This document shows positions 21,627-32,949 of a stretch of DNA of 64,000 bases, piece by piece. Both the position numbers and the translations under genes were made by a program. The stretch comes from Linum tenue. Its lineage: Eukaryota > Streptophyta > Magnoliopsida > Malpighiales > Linaceae. The notes below the pieces were generated by a model. It made no database searches. It was not told the DNA's origin and was given only the letters and a program-made list of their open reading frames with translations. The first letter of the stretch is position 1. Each line of letters opens with the position of its first letter. Where the stretch lies: assembly GCA_946122785.1 (NCBI GenBank), contig CAMGYJ010000002.1, positions 56,011,703-56,075,702 on the forward strand. Reading direction: 5' to 3'.

Positions 21627-23058
21627 ACCTACAACATAGGGGCAGGTTTAATGGTCAAAAAGCAAAACCACAGCCATCAATCCACATACTAGCTTCACAG
21701 TTTCAGGATGTGTAGCAGTGGTTTTGAAACCACTAGGTAAAGTAATATGGGACCTAACTTAAGATTTCAATAAGTGGACCTAACTTAAGATTTCAATAAG
21801 TGGACTAAAAAGTCTATAAGCACTCTGTTATGCAAACTTAAGAATCGCCTTAACTCCTCTAAACCACAACAACATCAAATTTAATAAGAGCATTATATGG
21901 GACCTAACTAATAGTTTAGATTTGATCAAATCTGGAAACTAGAAAGCATACACCCCCACTGAAATATGGATGAAATATGAGTGTTCCTTAATCTGGAGCA
22001 ACAAGCAATGAGGGATCTCGAGGATCGAGGGCATCAACATAAACACAAACAAATCGGAGAATCGAAAACCCTAATCGACAAACCAAATCACAAACAAATC
22101 GACTAACACAACAATTCGGAAACCCCAACAGTATGCAGAGGGACCTCGAGAGGAGAGGAGAGGAGGTCGAGGGCATCATTAGAAATCGACAAACAGAACA
22201 AATCGGAAAATCGAGGGAATCATTAGAAATCCAACCCCTAATCCACAAACCAAATCACAAAAGAATAAGAAATCGGAGAAGAAATCGAATCATGCATGTC
22301 GCGGCAAACACAACATAGCAAACGGAGAAGAAATCGAATCATGCATGTCGCGGCAAACAGAGCATAGCAAACGAAGAAGAAATCGAATCATGCATGTCGC
22401 GGCAAACCTGAATGGCGATTCTGAAACCAGCGCCTGACTGTCAAACAACGTCCCACAACTAGAACGACGAGAAGACACTACACAGCAATGATGAGTCTCA
22501 ATTTCGCGGGGAAGGTTCAGAGAGAAATCGCCATAGGAGAGGTAGCGGCTGTCGGCAGATTCGAAGAAGAGGGACCTAGGGTTCTCCTTTCGGCAGATAC
22601 AAAGAAGAGTGGAAAGGGCTTGGCTTACCTAATTTAAAACGGGCCCGACTAAAAGAATGAAAGGGCTTTGATCCCTTTAATCATTGGGCTCAGAAGACAG
22701 CCAATATAAACCATTTTTGAACTAAACCCATTCTCCCTCCTACACAAACACCTACAAATCTGCACCAGAAACCCAATCAAACATGAAAATTCATTGAACC
22801 AGAGACGATCTGGGTTTATGTTTTGCCTGGGTTCATATACGAAAACATAAACCCCATTTTCAGACTCAAGTAACATCGATAAAACTTGAACGCTATATTC
22901 AATATTCTTCGTATAATAAACCCAAAAATCTGTAAAAATGAAACTAAGCCCCAAAAAAATTGGTCAAAAAAAACTATGGCCCCCAAAAAATCTGTACATA
23001 TCTATGTAAAAAAAATAATTCTGTAAACATATAAAGGGCGCCTGGGTTAAATGTACTG
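21627..23058. other. CACTA spacer and leader of the second gene
   Basis: No confident coding exon is seen. It contains a 26-bp direct duplication near 21758-21808, a 49-bp tandem repeat at 22275-22410, and GA-rich leader-like sequence around 22130-22600. Confidence 0.5.
22275..22410. repeat. 49-bp tandem repeat, about 2.8 copies
   Basis: Copies start at 22275, 22324 and 22373. Each contains gaaatcgaatcatgcatgtc followed by gcggcaaac. The third copy is partial. It lies in the leader region of the second CACTA gene. Confidence 0.9.
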
Positions 23059-26000
23059 TTATGCTTCTTCCTCGTCACTAAAGGATGGATCATTCCCATC
23101 TGGGTGTTCAGTTTCATTCGTGGTGAAATGATGGTCATCTAAAGTGTCATCCTCTATCTCCTCATCACTTGCTTCCATTGCTGCAGCTCGTCCATCAATG
23201 GCTCGTATGACTGGCTCAGTAACGATTGTTGGTGCCTCGTCATCACGACTCAAATCCGCTAAGTCGCTTTCACTTACATTAAAATCAGAAATGTCCACAT
23301 CTTGTTGGTATGGCTGATTTTCATACACTGGATCCCCATGTCCCGCTTCCTCCTTCTCGGGAACATCGTACAAACTTCTTGGACATACCTTGTGGACGAT
23401 ATGCCATGCACCACCATTCTTAATATCTGCAATGTAGAACACTTGGTTAGCCTGACTGGCCAATACATATGGGTCCTCCGTACACCATTTTCTATCCATG
23501 TTTATGCTCGTCAAGTGTCCATCCATCCTTATTCCATTCTTCTTGTCCCCCACATTGAACCACTCGCGCTTGAATACAAACACCCGATGCCCTCCAGAAT
23601 ATTGCAACTTAATAATGTCTACCAGAACCCCGTAATAATCTATAGTCTCGCCATTGTGGTCAGCCCGAACAACGACACCACTATTCTGAGTTCGATGCCC
23701 TTGATCTGCCATTTTTATTTGGTACCGAACCCCGTTAATGATGAGTCCAGGATATCTAGTAATACGTTCATCAGCCCCTAATCCTAGGACATATAAATGG
23801 CCAGTCTCTTTAAGCGTGCCAGCCAAAAACTGTTCAGACACCTAAAACATAATACACGGCTGCTGTGAGTTAGAGAAGAGAAACAAATGGAAATATAAAA
23901 ACAGGGGGCTTCCAAAAGTTGATAGACTGAGATGGGTAGCTAGCTGCAATCAATAGATTGTGGTCTTGTGATTAAGAAAAGAGAAAAAAGGGGGGATTTG
24001 GGCTTACAAAGGTTTTAAACCAATATGGGAAGTTTTCAGCAATGGTTGTTGGGGTACTGTTTGGATAATTCAGCATTCTCTGTTCCGTATGCATACTGTA
24101 ACCGCAATTGTTAAGAACAAAAGGTATGAAAAAGTAATAAATGGGGTTTAGAGTATACAAAGGAAGGAGAACTTACTTCAATTGTTCTTCAATTTCATCA
24201 CAATTGGTGAAGACATACCATTGAATCTTATGGAACTCAGCCTGCCCTATAGGGTCGTAGTTTGCAGCACCTATAGATCTACCTTGCTGGCGGAAAACAT
24301 CAAACCCCTTGTAGTTCAAATCGTCTAACCCATCATCATTTCTGTCTAGCCTACTTGCTCGGGTTTCAACACCTTTAAGATATTTAGAATAGAAATCTGA
24401 ACATTCTTTCGCTATATACCTTTCGGCAATCGATCCCTCGGCACGGGCCTTATTAGAAACATAAGATTTAAGAGTTCCTAAAAACCTAGTTAAATAAAAA
24501 CCAAGAAAACGTCATAATACCAAAGTTAGCTACGTTATATAAAAAGTCGGAGAAAAAAATTAATGTGCGTGACTCAGGGTGTACCTCTCCATTGGGTACA
24601 TCCAGCGATACTGCACCGGTCCCCCGAGCTCAATTTCGCGGGGAAGGTGAATAGGCAGATGCATCATCACGACGAAGAAAGCTGGTGGATACAACATTTC
24701 CAGGTTGCAAAGTATAACTGGAATGTTATCATTGAGTTTCCTGACAGTGGACTTCGATATCGTTCTTGAACACAACTCACGAAAGAATTCACTAAGTTGA
24801 GACAATATATTATATACTTCTTTGCTCAGGAACCCTTGTGCAACAACAGGCAGAAGACGTTGAATGAAGACATGGTGATCATGGCTTTTCATGCCAGTGA
24901 TTGACCGACCATCAGTAGTCACACACCGGGATATATTAGATGCATAAGCATCTGGGAATTTGATCGACCTCAACCAGTCACAAAATGGCCTTCGTTGTGC
25001 GGTTTTTATGGTGTATAAAGCGGGAGGCATGTTATACTTATCACCGTCTCTCACCAGATGTAGCTCTTTCCTAATACGCATATCTTCCAAATCCCGTCTA
25101 GCATTGGCTGTATCTTTGGTCTTACCCTCGATATTTAGTAGTGTAGCTATCACATTCTCACTAATGTTTTTTTCAACATGCATAACATCTAAATTATGCC
25201 TCAACTCTATAGTTTTCCAATATGGCAAACTCCAAAATGAAGCTTTGATTTTCCAGTTATGTGGAATATCATCAGAACTTCCCCTTTTCCTTTTCCCACA
25301 ATCATTCACGACCACATCAGAGAGAAAGGCCTTATCTATTTGCTGCAAAAGTTGATCCCCAGACAACACTCTTGGTTTGCCTCTAAGTTCATGCTTCCCA
25401 TCAAATTTCCGACTTTTTCTCCACCTATGGTCACTTGGCAGCCATCTTCGATGCCCCATGTAACACTCTTTATGACTAAAATCCAAACGTTCATAGCATG
25501 TCTCACTATTACATACAGGACAGGCTAATCTCCCCTTCGTACTCCAGCCCGATAGCATGCCATATGCGGGGAAATCGTTTATTGTCCATAACAACGCAGC
25601 ATGTAAACGAAATGTTTCGTTTGAGTGTGCGTCATACGTACTGACCCCATCCTCCCATAACTCTCTCAACATTTCTATTAGGGGCTCTAAGTACACATGT
25701 ATGTTATTACCGGGCGATTTCTCTCCAGGAATAAGGACAGCAAGAATAAAATAAGGTTCTGTCATACATTTCCAAGGCGGGAGATTGTACGGTGTTAACA
25801 CGACAGGCCACATGCTATAGCTATTGCTCATGTTCCCAAAAGGATTGAACCCATCACTTAGAAGAGCAAGGCGAACATTCCTAGGGTCTGCTGAAAACCA
25901 ATTATGTTCCTCATCGAATCGTTTCCAAGTTTCTCCATCTGCCGGATGCCTTAACGTATCATCATCGACACGCAAGTCCTTGTGCCACCTCATGTCTTTA

Positions 26001-26833
26001 GCATCCTCCTTAGGCATGTACAATCTTTGCAGCCTATCTTTTAGTGGGAAATACCTAGCTTTCTTTTGGGCTACATTATTTTGTTTCCCAGGAATGTATC
26101 TAGACTCATTGCATTTGGGACATGACTTGGCAGATTCTAGAGGACCTCTATAGAGTACACAATGATTTGGACATGCATCTATAGTGGTGTAACCAAACCC
26201 AAGATCTTCCATGTACCGCTTAACTTCATAGAAGGAAGAAGGAAGCGTCTCACCAACAGGTAACGCTTTCTTGACTAGGTCCAGATTCATGTTGAAGGCT
26301 TTATCAGTACTATTGGTGACCAGTTTATTGTTCAGCAATTTCATAACAAATGATAATCTAGAAAAGTCTTTGCATCCAGGGTATAATGGCAAATTGGCAT
26401 CACGAATTAGCCGAGCCAATTTATCATTGAGGTCTGTTATATTAGAATAATTAGGTGTTGTTGACCCCTCAATGACAGGAGCATTTCCAGAAGAAGCACG
26501 CAGCATATCCCCTAACATATCAGCCATGTCATCCTCTAAACCCTCAGTCTCAGGCGCAACTGTAGGTTGCCTAGGCTGATGTCTAGTACTCCCAAAGTCA
26601 AACGACTCACCATGATGGATCCATGTAGTATATGTCTCCACCATACCATTCCTGGTTATATCATCTGCGACAATCTCCAACTTCTTGAAGTTTCGATTAT
26701 TGCACCTTTTACAAGGGCATCTAGTTCTACCTAGCGTATCAACATGTTTGCTGGCAGCCCCTATGAACTCAGAAACCCCCTTTTGATATTCATCACAAAA
26801 CCTATCCTTAAGCTTAATCCAATTTCTACTCAT
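23059..26833 (-). CDS. CACTA transposase, TNP2/TNPD type, four exons
   Basis: This would bind and cut CACTA ends. My exon model is 24585-26833, 24177-24485, 24008-24095 and 23059-23841. All junctions are GT-AG, phases agree, and the joined frame encodes 1142 residues without a stop. The N terminus is the Transpos_assoc module with a Cys cluster (C39, C41, C44). The transposase_21 core follows (about residues 200-560), containing LRHNLDVMHVEKN. The DUF4218 part is split by intron 1, which separates MYPMER from FLGTLK. The last exon is the DUF4216 region (VFVFKREWF) with an acidic tail. The gene appears intact although the element has lost one end, so it could still act on other CACTA copies if expressed. 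Confidence 0.9.
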
Positions 26834-27540
26834 TCAATCTGTGCGTAAAGAAACTGACCTTCCCTTTATAGGCAGTTGGTCAAGAAGGAAGCACAGCGTG
26901 AGATGAACTAGAAAAGGATCTGCAGAGGGTATATGACAAACCATTAGGAACCAGTTGAGTTGCACGATTTCTCTGAATGTCAGAAAAATTGAAGACATTA
27001 ATCGAATCTTACCTTTGCTTAGTGCTTGGGCCGCCTTCTCTCTATTCTAATTAGCACAACTGGATGGTTGAAGGATCGAAGATATAAGCAGCACCTGCCA
27101 CCGAGTCAATGACAAGGAAACACAAGAGCTCATTCAGATAGATAACCCACCAGAATAGTCTTAAGCTAAATTAGCATTACATAGTAGCCACGGGAGGGAA
27201 GGGCGACGCTTACCTATTTATGAGACCAGCGAGTTTGCTATGGGAAACGAGGGAGGGAGAAAGACCAACGAGTTTGCTCTCCAATCCGGAAAAGAAATTT
27301 AGGTTTTGGAGATAGGGGATCTTTGAACTGCGGTGGTGACGGGGAGATTGGTGGAACAGCTACGATGACGGAAATCCCGCCGGAGAGTGGCCGGCCTGAT
27401 TGGTGGAGGACGGGTAAAGGATTTTGATGTGGGTTCCTTTGGATTTTTGATAGACTGCACAATTTCAAGAGACAAGGAAAAAGGAGTATAATTGTTCTCC
27501 CGATCGAGGGAAAGAGGTTGCAGACTAAAAACACCAAGTA
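26834..27540 (-). promoter_or_regulatory. CACTA transposase leader and promoter region
   Basis: This lies between the 5' terminus and the transposase ATG. It is likely to hold the promoter and a 5' UTR with introns. No coding exon is recognised. Confidence 0.4.
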
Positions 27541-27945
27541 TGACAAAATGCCACTGTCACATATCGAGACCACTATATTAAGACCAACATTACATTTGGT
27601 CAGATCGGCGAGGGGTTATGGTGCTCTATTGTGACAAACCAATTTGTCGTTTAAACAATTCATCAAGACATAATATGACAAACGATACTTTGACGATCAC
27701 ATTTTGTCACTTTATGTCTCTTACAACCCGATGTGGGTTACCTATTTTGACGAACCATATAGTGACACACAAACTTGGTCACTTTATAAACTTTAACTGA
27801 CAAAGTATTCTGACAAACTGATATTTTGTCACATTAGGAGTACCAAATGTGATATTTACAATTTTTGTCATATTATAGTACCTATTATGACAAAAGTAAA
27901 ATGACAAAAAAAAAATTGTCCTAATAGGCCGAATTTGTTGTAGTG
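27541..27945 (-). repeat. CACTA subterminal repeat region with terminal CACTA motif
   Basis: About a dozen copies of tgacaaa or its complement tttgtca occur in both orientations over 400 bp, ending in the terminal CACTA sequence. In En/Spm-like elements such subterminal arrays are transposase binding sites. The motif array is seen directly; its binding role is by analogy. Confidence 0.8.
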
Positions 27946-28221
27946 AGAAACAAAGACGGGAAAAGGGTTCCACAACCAACCATTTGACACACTATGTCAA
28001 AATTTATCTTTTCCCTGCAAATCAGCTTTAATTTTCGGAGCTCTCACTGAACCTCCATAGGAGTAGAGTAACGTAGCTTGTTCCCAAAAAAACCATCAAA
28101 ACATCAAACACCCTCGTTCGAACATTGTTCTGAGAGGAGTGAACCGTGTTATTAATCGTTGTTCAAGAAGTCAAGGTGCATTCATTGAAATCAAACACAA
28201 GTTTTTCCTCGCCGGAAAACA
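27946..28221 (+). repeat. 3' LTR remnant of the 16406 element
   Basis: 276 bp that match the end of the 5' LTR (from agaaacaaag to CCGGAAAACA) with one visible mismatch. It is followed by the duplication ctatg. Confidence 0.93.
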
Positions 28222-28329
28222 CTATGTAGCATTGAAAATTTTATTGAACAACTAATCATATAGCAAGTAAATAGCATATCAACCACAATGCCACGGACGG
28301 CTTAGGATCATATTCAGAAGCCAGTGTTC

Positions 28330-28970
28330 ATATTTTCTGTGGCACAAAGAGGGCTCTGGAAGGACTAAGTTCTCATGGGATATTTTGGCTTCTCCAAAGA
28401 AGAAAGTCAAACCAGGACTGAAGGATCTATAGTCTTGAAGCATCTCATGTTTGGCTTGCCTCCTAAGACTGCTGTTTATGCATGGAGGGAGCTTATGGGT
28501 TGCATGGATTGAGTGACATCGACTTAAAGGTTGGTATGTTTGGACTCTGGCGTGGAGTCAACTACTCAAGCATAGGAGCTAGTTTAGATACATATTGGAG
28601 GTATCGTCATTCGTCATTGGGCATGGTAACGTGGGAAGGCATACATATGCCCAAGTTTACTGTATATAAAGTTTGGGATTCAATACGAGATAAAAAGTAG
28701 GTTGTCCTGTGGTGGCTGCTTTTATGGAGCAAATTTGTTATACCTAAACGCCAGATGATTGTTTGGTTGATTATTCATAACAGAATTTCAATGCGAGATA
28801 AGGTGAAAGTGTGGGACAACACTATTGATAGTACCTGTGTGTTGTATTCTGCAGAAGAGGAGAGCAGATATAAGATATCTGGTCATTGTGTATATACTAA
28901 GAACATGCTTGCAGCAGTGTTGGTTCTTTACTTCGAATGTGACCTTCTAATAGCGAAACCAGACTGAATG
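28330..28970 (+). pseudogene. LINE ORF2 C-terminal fragment
   Basis: Broken frames encode pieces typical of the end of a plant LINE polyprotein. First comes a segment with TKFSWDILASPKK, then KFTVYKVWDSIR, then VIPKRQMIVWLIIHNR, which belongs to the zinc-binding reverse-transcriptase C-terminal domain (zf-RVT). Stops and frameshifts separate them. There is no poly(A) or target duplication, so this is an old fragment. Confidence 0.7.
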
Positions 28971-28974
28971 AAGT

Positions 28975-29390
28975 TTTTACTATTAGCCGATGTAGAAGCA
29001 AGTTAGGGAAGGTATTTAGCTCAATATGGTGTAGGAACTATTTACTTCATTTGGACTTAAAGATGTCGCTGCGTTTTTCGTGGACAATGTTTGGGTCCTC
29101 CACGACCATGATAATACACAAATTGAACAAATGCATCTATTTGAAGAATCTCAACTTCCAAACATGCCCTTAGTGTTGAAGTTTAGAGATGACGTTTTAT
29201 ATTTATTTTATTTTTTGTCATGGGAAACACTGATTTCTCTACAGAGTTAAAAAAAAGTGTGAGGTGCTTAGAGATTTGATTTAAAAGTGAACCGACTTGT
29301 GGTCACTTTAAGTACAAGGTTGTTAAGGTTTTTCTTGATCCTTGATCACCTTGATCGGGAGAGCTTAATAAGATTTTGCTAATAACCGGG
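28975..29390. other. Unassigned sequence
   Basis: Nothing recognisable; AT-rich. Confidence 0.35.
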
Positions 29391-29395
29391 TAATT

Positions 29396-29660
29396 TTTTT
29401 TCCTTCTTATTGGTCACCGATTTTGACTTCTTATTTCATCGTTGGTCACTGGTCGTCCAACTCCGTTAAATTCATCCTATTCGACAGTCATATAAACAAA
29501 ATTTATTTTTATTTGTTTAGTTTTTCAGTTGACATATTAGTAGTTAATGATCAACCATTATAGCTGACTGCCACATAAGATGAATTTAACGGAGTTGAAC
29601 AGCCAGTCACCAAGGATTAAAGTCAATGACCAATAGAAAAGAAAAAAATCAGTGACAAAC
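29396..29660. mobile_element. MITE-like inverted repeat
   Basis: The left arm, with ccaactccgttaaattcatc (29457-29476), is repeated in inverted form at about 29577-29600, and similarity extends outwards through ttggtca and poly-T blocks on both sides. The total length is about 0.26 kb with no coding potential. The motif cluster resembles Mutator-type MITEs. I could not define a target duplication. Confidence 0.6.
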
Positions 29661-30092
29661 GTAAAACAAATTCATAAACCGAGTAACCAAATATGCAATT
29701 CATCCAGAAATAAGTATTTTAATGAATATTTTTACTCAAGACCGGGGAACAACAAATTCGTTTGTTCTTTCTTTGCCGAAAAGAAAATCTGAAAATTAAG
29801 CTCCCTTCCGACGACGACGGGCCCCGGGATCGGTGGTGGGAAAGAAAAAGGAAAAGTCATATATTAGGTTTTCTTTTTTAAATTTGGACAATTGACAGGC
29901 GGGCAGGTAGGCACCAAAGGAAGAAGAAAAAAAAAGCGAATCACATAATTAAAAATGAATCCTCCAGAACCAGAAGAAGACATTCTAATTGAGGCTGACG
30001 AGTGGGTGATGCAGTAAAAGCCCTTTTAGACTTTTGTTTTTCCCCTTCCCACCTCCGCTTCCGTTCCCTCCGCTTTGCTTTTTCTTCCCTCA

Positions 30093-30131
<39 letters not shown>

Positions 30132-30462
30132 TTTTATTTAACTAATCTATCAACAAACGAATCAGATTCTTCTTAATTACTATCAAAAGATTTTTTACTA
30201 ACCGTACGTAACGCCCCCCCTCCCTCCTAATCTTTGATTACTTACTTTTTTTGAGTTTTTCCCTCCTAATTGCCTCCTCACCTATTCTATTTAATTCCTT
30301 CTTCTTTCTTTCCTCTCCTCTCCTCTCCTCTCATCTCATCTCCTCACCCAAACTCCACCTTATATTCTCTCTCTCCCTTCACTCTCCTCACACTATCCTA
30401 CACACCAACACGCCGTCGTTTTTCTTCACTGTTAAAATCAATTCCCAATTCTATCAGCCACT
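29661..30462 (+). promoter_or_regulatory. Upstream region and leader of the acidic protein gene
   Basis: It contains a pyrimidine-rich stretch from about 30020, a (CT)17 run at 30096-30129 and further CT-rich leader sequence to 30410, common in plant 5' UTRs. A 20-codon open frame starts at ATG 29955, but I have no evidence that it is transcribed. Confidence 0.45.
30096..30129 (+). repeat. (CT)17 microsatellite in the leader
   Basis: A perfect dinucleotide run. Such GA/CT runs in plant leaders are bound by BBR/BPC proteins; that role is only an analogy here. Confidence 0.95.
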
Positions 30463-31119
30463 ATGGTCCTGGTCATGGTCGTGGAGGAGGAACAACGGGA
30501 ATACGCCGCCGGCGACGTCACTTCTTCTCGGAAGCGGCCCCGCCGAGTCGTCGACGAATCATCTGCCGATGAAGCCAGTTGCTTCCCCGCCAAGCTCGCT
30601 CGTCAATCCGACTCCGATTCCGACTCCGACGACTCCTCCAGAGGGTCCGGGGAGGCCAAGCGTATCGAGGAGGATTTGCTGAATATCCTCGACGACGCGG
30701 ATGAATTACCTGCGATTCAGGGCCTGGACTCTGTTATCAGAAGCTTCGAGGAAGAGATCCTTCTCCCGACTTCCTTGCCGCCGGTGGCGATCCGCGATGA
30801 AGTGACGCAATCGGAGCACGGTGATTCCAGCCCGGTGCTAGGTCGTCTCCTGGAGGCGTCGGACGACGAACTCGGCCTGCCTCCGATGCTCGCCGCCGGG
30901 AAGGGAGGTGAAATAATTGGTTCCGCCGATTCTCCGGCGGTGGACGGCCGTGATCGTTGTGGAGAAGGGATCCCGTTCGAATCGGACGGTAATGATCGTT
31001 GTGACGAATTCGAGGCGTTGGCGGAGCTATTTGATGAATCGAACGAAACTAATGGTGGCCCCGACCCGGCAGAGATATCCGAATTACAATGGCGGCCAGA
31101 GTCGCTGTCTGCTTCCTGA
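30463..31119 (+). CDS. Intronless acidic plant protein, function unknown
   Basis: 218 residues from ATG 30463 to TGA. Codon composition is clearly coding and much more GC-rich than the flanks. An N-terminal basic patch (SRKRPRR, about residues 22-28) could serve as a nuclear localisation signal. It is followed by a Ser-Asp run (DSDSDSDD) and then a conserved-looking helix segment with EDLLNILDDADEL and LDSVIRSFEEEI. The remainder is acidic and low in structure. I recall similar segments in uncharacterised, intronless plant nuclear proteins, but I cannot name a function. The CT-rich leader supports a real host gene. No domain with known activity is seen. Confidence 0.75.
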   Translation: MVLVMVVEEEQREYAAGDVTSSRKRPRRVVDESSADEASCFPAKLARQSDSDSDSDDSSRGSGEAKRIEEDLLNILDDADELPAIQGLDSVIRSFEEEILLPTSLPPVAIRDEVTQSEHGDSSPVLGRLLEASDDELGLPPMLAAGKGGEIIGSADSPAVDGRDRCGEGIPFESDGNDRCDEFEALAELFDESNETNGGPDPAEISELQWRPESLSAS

Positions 31120-31984
31120 AGTTTCAAGGGAAAGAAAATTTTGAGAGTTGAAAACTTCAAAATTGGATGGAAGGTAAGAATCAAAAAAGCAGGATGAAAT
31201 TAGGAAACCAGCAAGAGAAAACGTTTCGGCCGATTTTGTCGATTTTCGTGGAAGTTGCAAATACGTCCGCTTCTGTTTGATGATATAATAGGATGTAAAT
31301 TTCTTAGCCCTTCAATCGATGTCAAGGAAAAGTAGATTTCACCTTTTATTTTCTTGCAATAAAAGATCCAAAAATTGATACTCTGAAGTCTTTGTACGGA
31401 TGATACACAACAGTAGCATTAATGATGTATCAAAACATTAAAAGTACAACTTTAAGTTGTATTATAAAGGTAAAAACTAAAATACCAAAATTTTAAAACA
31501 TTGTAAAATTTCTCTGAAGTCTTATCATAGTTCTATAGTATTGATTTGACAATGACAATATAGTATGAAGTCTTATTTTTAAACAAAAAAATTTAATGTC
31601 GTTGTACCACTATCATATCATGATATTATCATAGTGATACTATGATATGATATTAGAGTGGTATGATCGTGCTTTAGTCTTACCATAGTGGTATAATGTA
31701 GGTATGACAACGGTAACATAGTATGAATTCTTATCTTTGAGAAAAAAAATTTAATGTCGTATTACCAATATCATATCATGATATTATATATATATATCAT
31801 AGCGATGATTTCATGATATGTGAGTTGTATGAACATGCTTCAGTCTTACAATAGTGGTAAGATCATGATGTACGTGATAGTGATATGATTGCAAGAAACA
31901 TGTGTTTTGAAGGTTTAATTTTTTCTTTTGCTCAAAATATAGCAACATGGATATCATTGTGTAGATCATAACTAATGCTCTCTA
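31120..31984. other. AT-rich downstream region with palindromic repeats
   Basis: It includes the 3' end of the preceding gene. Several imperfect palindromes built from taccactatcatatcatgat occur near 31606-31660 and 31765-31830, and again at 32591 and 32784. Confidence 0.5.
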
Positions 31985-31992
31985 TTTGTGCA

Positions 31993-32540
31993 CAGTGGCG
32001 GAGGGAGAGGGTAACGGGACCCACCCTGGTTCGGGGGAAATGGTTAAATTATGTACGATAGTTAATTAATATTGAAAACTAGGTCGCATTTAATTGAGAA
32101 TAATTGGTTGAAAAGTTTTGTGTTTGAATCTTGGCGACCTCATTTCTTAAGCATATAGTATACAGATTTGTGCGAACATCAATTTCGTATAAGTTGACTT
32201 TCTTATAAGGGATCATGGTAGTAAATGGTATAATATATTATTGAAATCTTCCAACAACTCGATTTATTGATACTAAATATTTGTTTAGGAACATCATTCG
32301 AAAGCGAACGACTAGGTAAATCATGAATTATTGGTTGGTATAAGATTTATTATTAAACCTCTATCAACAACTCGAGGTATTGATACTAACGGTTCTTAAC
32401 AAAGAACACCATTTGAAACACTAAGACTAACTAAATCAATGATTGTTTGGTATATATGCAAAGTGATATTCTTAATATTTTCGACTGCTTATTTTTTTCG
32501 AGGTGGACCCACCTTAAACGAAATCCTGGATACGCCACTG
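31993..32540. mobile_element. hAT-type MITE, 548 bp
   Basis: Ends are CAGTGGCGGAGG on the left and CAGTGGCGTATCC on the minus strand at the right. They are flanked by a perfect 8-bp duplication, tttgtgca, at 31985-31992 and 32541-32548. No coding capacity. Confidence 0.88.
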
Positions 32541-32824
32541 TTTGTGCAAAAAAGAAATTTCTGAGGTAGAACGAAAGAAATGTGGCATCGTACCACTATC
32601 ATATCATGATGATATTACAGTGATAAGATTTATCAAAAAATTTCAACGTAAGATTATATTAAAAAAAACTATTTTATCATACTTATTTTTTTTGAGGTGG
32701 ACCACCTTAAACGAAATCCTGGCTACGCCACTGTTTGTGCAAAAAAGAAATTTCTTAGGTAGAACGAAAGAAATGTGTCATCGTACCACTATCATATCAT
32801 GATGATATTACAGTGATAAGATTT
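32488..32824 (+). repeat. 194-bp-period duplication covering the MITE right end
   Basis: Bases 32488-32631 recur at 32682-32824 with few differences. The unit includes the last 53 bp of the hAT MITE, its target duplication and flank. The duplication therefore happened after the MITE inserted. Confidence 0.9.
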
Positions 32825-32949
32825 CAGCAAACAAGTATGTTGAAGGGCTAATTTTTAACTCAAAATATAACAAAATGGATGTAATAAGTATAGTCACCTA
32901 ATTTTGTCGTTTACCTTTATCTATACACTGTGTAGACCATAATCAATCC

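Larger units (their letters stand above)
21000..27945 (-). mobile_element. CACTA (En/Spm-type) transposon, one end deleted
   Basis: The element reads right to left. Its 5' end at 27945 is CACTACAACAAATTCGGCC on the minus strand. The next bases, agaaacaaag, continue the host LTR exactly where the 5' LTR has taggagaaacaaag, so the insertion lies 1-5 bases from the LTR TATA box, with a predicted 3-bp duplication aga. It carries a TNP2-type transposase gene, then a Ptta/En/Spm-type second gene. The opposite terminus and its flank are missing, lost with the first part of the 3' LTR, so the element should be immobile as it stands. The left boundary given is approximate. Confidence 0.85.
16406..28221 (+). 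mobile_element. LTR retrotransposon with a nested, truncated CACTA and an internal deletion
   Basis: The outer boundaries are set by a perfect 5-bp duplication, ctatg, at 16401-16405 and 28222-28226. The 5' LTR is complete (16406-18260). The 3' LTR survives only as 27946-28221, which matches the end of the 5' LTR with one visible difference. Just inside the 5' LTR lies ttggcacacctggtggga, a likely primer-binding site. Two overlapping ORFs follow; no pol is present. A CACTA element inserted in the 3' LTR, and a later deletion removed the rest of the internal region, the first 1.6 kb or so of the 3' LTR and the far end of the CACTA. The remaining family assignment (gypsy-like) is inferred from LTR style. 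Confidence 0.85.

Noticed and set aside
22275..22410. CRISPR-like repeat array
   Set aside because: It is a plain head-to-tail 49-bp tandem repeat without spacers, in a plant transposon.
29955..30014. 20-codon upstream frame before the acidic protein gene
   Set aside because: It is far upstream with no evidence that it lies within the transcript.
30251..30682. 143-codon frame overlapping the acidic protein gene
   Set aside because: It lies in the CT-rich leader and a different frame from the clearly coding ORF; composition is low complexity.
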